Of a stretch of DNA of 64,000 nucleotides, positions 58,459 through 64,000 are shown one piece after another. Below the pieces are notes generated by a model. The model was not told where the DNA came from and made no database searches. It saw only the letters and a program-made list of their open reading frames with translations. This stretch comes from Homarus americanus (taxonomy: Eukaryota; Arthropoda; Malacostraca; Decapoda; Nephropidae), in assembly GCF_018991925.1 (NCBI RefSeq), contig NW_024753828.1, forward strand, positions 1,588,414-1,652,413, in the 5' to 3' direction. Within the stretch, counting starts at the first letter, position 1. Every line of letters begins with the position of its first letter. The translations under genes and the position numbers were made by a program.

Positions 58459-58461
58459 TAT

Positions 58462-58884
58462 TGTAGTGGATACTCTCCTCTACAACCACAACTGCCGTTT
58501 GTCGCTGACCAGCCGATCCCTTGTCGAGTTTCCCAGCCAAAGCCTCGTGGTCTTACAGAGAGGGGTCGGCTAACAGCGACGTCTACCTCCTGCTATATAA
58601 AGCTCCCAGCCACGCCGTGACAGCCCTTCTACCTACAGTCCCGCAACATGCAACACCTCCTCTGAGCAAGCTCCTCACCAACCAGCTCTCTCTACTCCAC
58701 GCTCCCGCACCAACAAGACCTCTCAACAAGCTCCTCATCCAACACCTCCTCTCAGCAAGCTCCTACCACGCAGCAACTTCCCAGCACCAAACTGCAGTGT
58801 ACATTCAATATATTAATATACAGAAAACGCATTGTGAGTTCTCCAACCCATCCTGAGTGCGAGACAACATCACGAAACCCCACA
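58462..58884 (+). repeat. 3' LTR, complete
   Basis: About 423 bp, from TGTAGTGGATACTC to ACCCCACA. It carries TATATAAAG at about 58594-58602, a plausible core promoter, with the R region starting near 58617. Confidence 0.8.
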
Positions 58885-60190
58885 GGCTTGCTTTGCTGGC
58901 CTGGTTCCCCCACCCAAAACTTCTTGGACCCTCCCCCTTTTGATATTCCTGGATCCACCCCTGGAACTCAAACATGGAACAGGACGAAACGAGTCTCTTG
59001 TGTTCCTCTCGTGCCAACTCATCATAAAGCAGTATTACTAAATTATCAATTATAAAATGAAGGAAATCAAATAAAATACCTTCATAATTATTCTATATCA
59101 TTTTTATTTTGCATTTGACCCCAAAATGGGCCTCATTAACAATTTCAGTATTTTTACGAAGGGCCACCAGGGCCGGTACAGTGATGTCACGGTCTACCGA
59201 CTACGTCATCGAATTTCATTTTTCTACCTTCTAGTCGACGAATTTCCGTCAAACTGCAACCCTGGAAACCGGTCAATAAAATTACCTAGGCTGCTTCCTT
59301 TGAAAAAAATCAAATGTGATTGGTCGAAAAAAATTCCCGTGATGATATAAATACATCATTGGTCACGACTGGATGACGTTAGTCTATTGCGCATGCGTGA
59401 TGAGCCGATAAATCTCCTCAAACACTAAAAAGTATGTAAATCAATTAAATTCAATTGTGTCGCTATTATCCATTTCCGCCATGAAAATATGGGGTTAAAA
59501 ATGCTCAGAATAGCGAGATCTAAATGTTTCAGTAGTTTATAACTTTTGGGTGCGCTATGTCTTAAGTAAAATAATACCCAACATTGCCATTAAGCATATG
59601 GAATTCTTGATTTTTGCCATCTATAATGAAAACAAAAACATGAAAAAAACTCACATAAGCAAAACCTGCCAAATGTGTTAGGGCCTGGGAACTACCCTGG
59701 TACAGGGCACCTGGCATATTTGGACTTAATAAAATATGAAATTTAGGCTACTAAATATTTATACTAATGCAATATATATTTTGGTAGTGCTGGGCGATTA
59801 CTAATTGCGCTCATTACAGAAATTGGGTCGATATTATTTCTGATAAGGGACGTCATTTACCATCCCAGATGAAGAGGTTCTCTTACCACTCTTCAATTAC
59901 GCCACTTACGACTATTTTTTTAGCTTAATTTGATTTCCATACATTCCTACACATAAATTATTTGGATCAGCTATCTTAAAGGCTTACCTTTAATGATGGT
60001 TAGAAAAATTTGGAGGATATAAGTGGCGATGAGGCAAGTAGAGACAAGTGTATGTTCCCACACAAATATGGAACTTTTTAAAAGAACAATACAGTTCTTC
60101 TTATGCTGTTCGATATGTAGGATATCATATAAAAGATATAATATCTTTGCAGATTTATACATTTGGTTTCAAAATATAGTTCCATCGGAA
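58885..60190. other. Unannotated interval
   Basis: AT-rich with no frame above about 75 codons and no motif. The stretch 59100-59450 has GATGTCACGG, TGATGACG and AATTTCATTTTTC elements that look like promoter or transposon-end sequence, but I could not find inverted partners. Confidence 0.35.
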
Positions 60191-60194
60191 TGTA

Positions 60195-60536
60195 GGAAAA
60201 ATGACACAGGAGAAAATGGTACAGGAAAAAATGGCACAGGAAAAAATAGCAATAGGAAAATATGGCACCGGAAAAAAAGGCATAATCATCAGACTAGGAA
60301 AAAATGGCCCATTAATTTTTATTGACATGTTTTCGCTAAAATTGTATAACCTACCCTAACCTAACCTAACCTATGCATGCCGTAGCTCATTAGCTCGTTT
60401 GTGGTTCGTGAGCTTGAAGTGAAATTAGTTGTGCCATTTTTTCCTCGCATGAAAATTATGCCATTTTTTCCGGTGTCAGTTTTTCCTGTGCCATATTTTT
60501 CTGTGCCATTTTTTCCGGTGCCATTTTTTTCGAGTA
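60195..60536. repeat. Foldback with (CCTAA)n in its loop
   Basis: Left arm 60195-60311 and right arm 60431-60536 are inverted copies. Each is a mini-array of about 17-base units (GGAAAAAATGGCACAG), and both include the same unique inner segment GGCATAAT...AGGAAAAAATGGC. The loop of about 120 bases contains CTACCCTAACCTAACCTAAC. Asn/Gly/Lys-rich frames over it are artefacts. Confidence 0.85.
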
Positions 60537-60934
60537 CCTTCCATCGTAGTGTGCATCGGGCGGGGGTGAGAGCACCACAGAAATCTCCCACGTTCCAATA
60601 AAGAATCGCATATTTTTTTCTTTTTCAGCACTGATTGTTTCTTGCAAAGCGAACCATGGGGATACCACAGCATCGTGTGCACGACGGCAATTCTTACAAT
60701 TGGCCCTTAGCCTCTGCTGGTGACAAATGCTGGTAAGTTTCCAGTGCTTTACCTTGCAATAGAGAAGCCAAACTAACTGCCCATACATTTTTATTCCAGT
60801 TTGCACTCGTGGTTAACCTCTCAAGCCTTAATAAATATGCATCAATATTATCTGTTTGTTAATTAAATACTGGTAACTTAAGGAATGAAGGAGTACAAAC
60901 TGTGTAGTCTACCATACACCTTCTCTAGTTATTG

Positions 60935-61160
60935 GCTGTGACTATACTAGCTTCTAGTTCCACCTTTTTTAATTCATACTCTTGTCTAGCTATTTCTACT
61001 CCAGTGTCTAGGTTAGGCTTCCTCTCTTCTCTCTCTCTCTCTTGCACGCTCCTCTCTAGCAAACTTTTCCTTTTCTAAAATAAACTCCTTCATTTCCTCC
61101 CCTTCTAATCCTATTTCCCAACCAAGCTGCTTAATTTCTCTCAGGTCACTAATTGTGAAA
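60935..61160 (-). pseudogene. Gypsy gag N-terminal fragment
   Basis: The reverse strand reads ISDLREIKQLGWEIGLEGEE, then EFILEKEKFAREERARERER and a stop; after a one-base shift it reads RQEYELKKVELEASIVTANN. This LREIAxxLGxxxG...EEER coiled-coil start is characteristic of Gag in one group of arthropod Gypsy elements. It lies downstream of the primer-binding site and LTR at 61289-62141 in the correct order. No further gag or pol sequence follows; the element is cut near 60930. Confidence 0.72.
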
Positions 61161-61288
61161 TTTCATAGATTTCAACTACACAATGTACTATTCCATGCTA
61201 CTAACTCATCTTTGTTAACCATACAGTAACAATCACCAAGCCTCTTGACTACATTACACTAGTTCATGTTTACCACGTCCACCATGTC

Positions 61289-61305
61289 CTCTGTTTGGGC
61301 GCCAT
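61289..61305 (-). promoter_or_regulatory. Primer-binding site
   Basis: On the reverse strand TGGCGCCCAAACAGAGG follows the LTR end (CACCCTCACA) after a short ATAAA spacer. TGGCGCC-type sites are common in Gypsy elements. Confidence 0.7.
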
Positions 61306-61309
61306 TTAT

Positions 61310-62141
61310 TGTGAGGGTGTTATTGAGTGTGTGACTGACACACTTGATAAGATCATTGGACTTAAAAGAAGTGTAATAAAATAAAAAGGTTGGAGATAAG
61401 GTGTGGTGCCGTATGGATAAACAGAAAACAAAAAAATTTAACTTAATTTACTATCAAACAATTACAATACATATACATAATATTAATTTGTATGAACACA
61501 AACAAATAATTTTTACACGACAATGAGACTTAAACAACCCTTTGGTTCGTTCGGTAGTCGGAGCTGGTTTACTTGCACACGTAAGAATCTTAGTTCACAG
61601 ACTGACGTATTGTATCCGCTCTTCTCACTCTTGAACATCATTAGGAACTGCGGAATTGATTAACAATTATTGGAATGACACTGGGTGTATATCGTCGACA
61701 CAACACGACGAGAGACAGCTCCCAGCCAGCCCACAACACCGGTCTCCAGGACAGCCACCTCTGCTCCAGCACACTCGTTAACTGAAAAACCCAGTCAACC
61801 TTACTAATACCTAGCAACAACCACCATGTCCTTTTGATTCGATATCATACTACGTCCACAACTTATATACCACACTCGAGACATAGCCTCTTTAGTAACG
61901 TTGCCAGACAAAATACAGCGGGAACACTCTCCCTCCATACACGATTATCGAGGGGGACCCATGCTGCCTCAAGTCCTCAACCGCAGCTGCTGCGTGACTC
62001 GTGCCAGCAACCCTCACACACCTCTCCACTAAACTCAGCGACCAACTCGACCTTAACCCGAAACACTAACTAAACCCAAATGAGCCACCACCAAACCAAT
62101 GAATCCTCGAAGTTGCTATTCGTCCTGAGTACCCCCTGACA
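61310..62141 (-). repeat. Gypsy LTR (single, with PBS and gag start)
   Basis: 832 bp with TGTCAGGGGGTACTCAGGAC at its 5' end (62141) and CACCCTCACA at its 3' end (61310), TG...CA. A partial copy lies at 20430-20766. No second LTR of this element is in reach, so the other end is deleted. Confidence 0.78.
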
Positions 62142-62436
62142 AATATCTCCAATAGCCTGTGTGAGCTGAAGGACCTACCCGGACCACGTGGTGGATGTGC
62201 TAAACATCTGCAGCTGTAGTGAGTGAGCGGCCCTAAGCACGACTGCCATCCAAACCGTGTGAAGGACTTTGTTGACGTTACTATCAGGTCACAAAGCTGT
62301 TTACAAGACCAGCTCCCACAGTACCAGACCTATAGTTAATCTATATGTTGACTATGTTTCTTATTTTTTTGTACTGAAAGTTTTTGTCAATCAAGGGACC
62401 CACTCCCCAATTTCACCACATGTAACTTATCATCTC
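62142..62436. other. Unannotated interval
   Basis: Mixed sequence between the LTR and dispersed repeat B. No gene seen. Confidence 0.4.
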
Positions 62437-63906
62437 TGTTTATTGTATATTTTCATCCTTCCAGCTCACTCCCGACTGTTACTTGCCCCAACAGTATCGT
62501 TGATACAGTAGTTCACTGGTGCTCAGCAGTGCTCATGTAGTCCAGTAGGGCGGCCCTTATCTCCACTCCACGTGATACTGCCACTTCAACCTCTCATCTT
62601 TTTGTACAAGAGATAGGAAACGTAGCACTCGGGTGTGTTTTCCTGGGGCTGGGATAGGGCATGTAGCTGAGAGGTTAGACAGAGTTTTGTCAGGGGAGGG
62701 TACCAATCCAGTAGTGTGTCTTAGTGTGGGAGGAAACGACATAGGAAAGGTTAGGAGTGAGGAACTTTTCAAGAGGTATAGGGAGGCGCTGGGGAAGATT
62801 AGAGATAGGGGAGGGATCCCGATAGTATTCAGGGCAGGATGCAAATGCATTACAGGAGGATCTAAATAAACTGCAGGGGTGGTCTGAAAAATGGCAAATG
62901 AAATTCAACACCAGCAAGTGCAGCGTACTTAATAATGGAAGAACAAATACTGACAATGCATACAGCCTTAACAACATCAACCTAGAGAAGTCGACTTGTG
63001 AAAGAGACCTAGGAGTACTTGTAAGCCTGGACCTACGGCCTAGAAAACAGTGCGTTAATGTTCGAAATAAGGCAAACAGAATATTGGGTTTTATATCTGG
63101 AAGTGTAAGTAATAAGAGTGCAGAGGTCATATTGCAACTATATCTTGCGCTAGTCAGGCCGCACCTCGATTATGCTGTTGAGTTCTGGCGCCCTTATTAT
63201 AGAATGGATATAAATTCACTGGAGTCGGTGCAGCAAAGAATGACGAAAATGATTCCAGGACTTAGAAACCTTCCATATCAGGATAGGTTAAAGAAATTAA
63301 CTTGCATTCCCTGGAAAGACGAAGAGTGCGGGGAGATATGATAGAAGTATTTAAGTGGATGAAAGGAATCAATAAAGGGGATATAGATAAAGTCCTTATA
63401 ATATCCGAGCAGGATAGGACTCGGAGCAACGGATTTAAGTTTGATAAGTTTAGGTTTAGGAGGGAGATAGGAAGAAACTAGTTCACAAATAGGGTGGTGG
63501 ACGAGTGGAACAAGCTTGCCAACTTTGTAGTAAGTGCTGGAACTCTGGAAAGTTTCAAAAGGAGGCTAGATAGATTCATGGATGATAGAGAGTGGTAGTA
63601 ACTCTCGACAGGAGCTGCCATGCACAGGCCAACCGGCCTATTGCAGACCCCTTATTTTCTTATGTTCTTTTGTTATGTTATCACATCAACCTCTAGAGCT
63701 CAACATTTAGCCTACACATTTGGTAGTAGACAGCTACCATACAGGCAGGTACTATCGCCTGGGAAGATATTGGAAGCATAATGTATTGTTTAATGGTAGA
63801 CACTGCTGCCACATGGCGTCACGAAAATTTTTACCAAGTCCCAGGTTGCTGATCTGACTTTCTGACTCATTTACACACAATTGCAGGGTCTCAATTGTTT
63901 CTCTTA
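62437..63906 (+). repeat. Dispersed repeat, copy B, split by CR1 insertion
   Basis: Halves 62437-62598 and 63680-63906 join to match 452-910. At the break, ATC is present on both sides of the insert (62596-62598 and 63680-63682) but once in copy A, so the insert made a 3-bp target duplication. The right end runs into (ATC)n at the same base where copy A runs into (TTA)n. Confidence 0.85.
62599..63679 (+). mobile_element. CR1 deletion derivative: ORF1 esterase piece joined to ORF2 C-terminus
   Basis: The first 250 bases (frame 62633-62869) read CFPGAGIGHVAERLDRVLSG, PVVCLSVGGNDIGKVRSEEL and RYREALGKIRDRGGIPIVF. This matches the SGNH-type esterase domain known from CR1 ORF1; the GGND block carries the oxyanion-hole Asn. 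At about 62845 the sequence jumps into ORF2 near the end of the RT palm (DANALQEDLNKLQGWSEKWQ). It then continues MKFNTSKCSVLNNGRTNTDN and CERDLGVLVSLDLRPRKQCV to the C-terminal region, with a shift near 63300 and a stop near 63480. The octamer-type tail CTTATTTTCTTATGTTCTTT ends it. Endonuclease and RT catalytic regions are absent. Confidence 0.85.

Positions 63907-64000
<94 letters not shown>
63907..64000. repeat. (ATC)n microsatellite, runs off the window
   Basis: Perfect ATC repeat from the end of dispersed repeat B to the last base. Confidence 0.97.

Larger units (their letters stand above)
56765..58884 (+). mobile_element. Gypsy LTR element reduced to gag and pol end
   Basis: Direct repeats of about 270 bp at 56765-57040 and 58617-58884 are the shared part of two LTRs. 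A primer-binding-site-like TGGTGACCCTGGAGTGAC follows the first, and a purine tract precedes the second. Inside is gag with the CWYHxxFGxxAxxC block and then the last part of pol; protease, RT, RNase H and integrase core are missing. The 5' LTR lacks its left third. Confidence 0.85.

Noticed and set aside
60023..60325. 100-codon frame and its reverse partners with NGTGKNGTGK repeats
   Set aside because: They are translations of the 17-base units in the foldback arms.

Overview
The window looks like a piece of a large, repeat-laden arthropod genome, most likely a decapod crustacean. The supporting signs are long trinucleotide and dinucleotide microsatellites, several interstitial stretches of the arthropod telomere pentamer TTAGG/CCTAA, many CR1-, Jockey- and RTE-like non-LTR retrotransposon fragments, Gypsy LTR elements, and DNA transposons with TTAA target sites. 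The taxon is an inference from these features. There is no operon structure and no convincing intact host protein gene. The only host genes I can support are one intact-looking tRNA-Ile(AAU), a decayed second copy of it, and one broken exon of an SLC46/proton-coupled folate transporter-like gene.

Layout. 1-3.8 kb: RNase H end of a LINE, one copy of a dispersed repeat running into (TTA)n, and the SLC46-like pseudogene. 3.8-7.8 kb: a Gypsy element with both LTRs and matching 5-bp target duplications, but with reverse transcriptase and RNase H deleted. 8.4-17.6 kb: degraded endonuclease-type LINEs on both strands, a 25-bp minisatellite of about 1.1 kb, and several microsatellites. 19.3-22.8 kb: two CR1 copies, two tRNA-Ile units and a TTAGG array. 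22.9-25.6 kb: a LINE interrupted by a 1.84-kb DNA transposon with long inverted ends flanked by TTAA/TTAG; it carries a 392-codon ORF of a family I cannot name. 26.3-30.5 kb: LINE copies with a restriction-like-endonuclease-type C-terminus, a Tc1/mariner fragment and a decayed multicopy arthropod ORF. 31.4-34.1 kb: a piggyBac element with TTAA on both sides and a nested repeat. 35-43 kb: mostly AT-rich unannotatable sequence with telomere-like patches.

43.4-45.7 kb: a messy 18-bp satellite ending at a 100-N assembly gap. 46-50.5 kb: a LINE C-terminus, a THAP-like exon remnant, a weak env-like relic, and a RT-bearing LINE nested in a dispersed repeat that has an intron-like layout. 51.8-56.5 kb: a Gypsy protease relic, a reversed CR1 copy and a nearly complete Jockey-like LINE with an open RT. 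56.7-58.9 kb: a second Gypsy reduced to gag plus the pol end. 60-62.1 kb: a foldback with telomere repeats in its loop and a third Gypsy LTR with primer-binding site and gag start. 62.4-64 kb: a second copy of the first dispersed repeat, interrupted by a CR1 element in which an ORF1 esterase piece is joined directly to the ORF2 C-terminus, then (ATC)n.

The main theme is nested and internally deleted mobile elements. The best candidates for something undescribed are the 23.6-25.5 kb DNA transposon, the intron-like module flanked by direct repeats (31.9-32.1 kb and 48.6-50.3 kb), the CR1 ORF1-ORF2 deletion derivative, and the telomere-repeat foldbacks.
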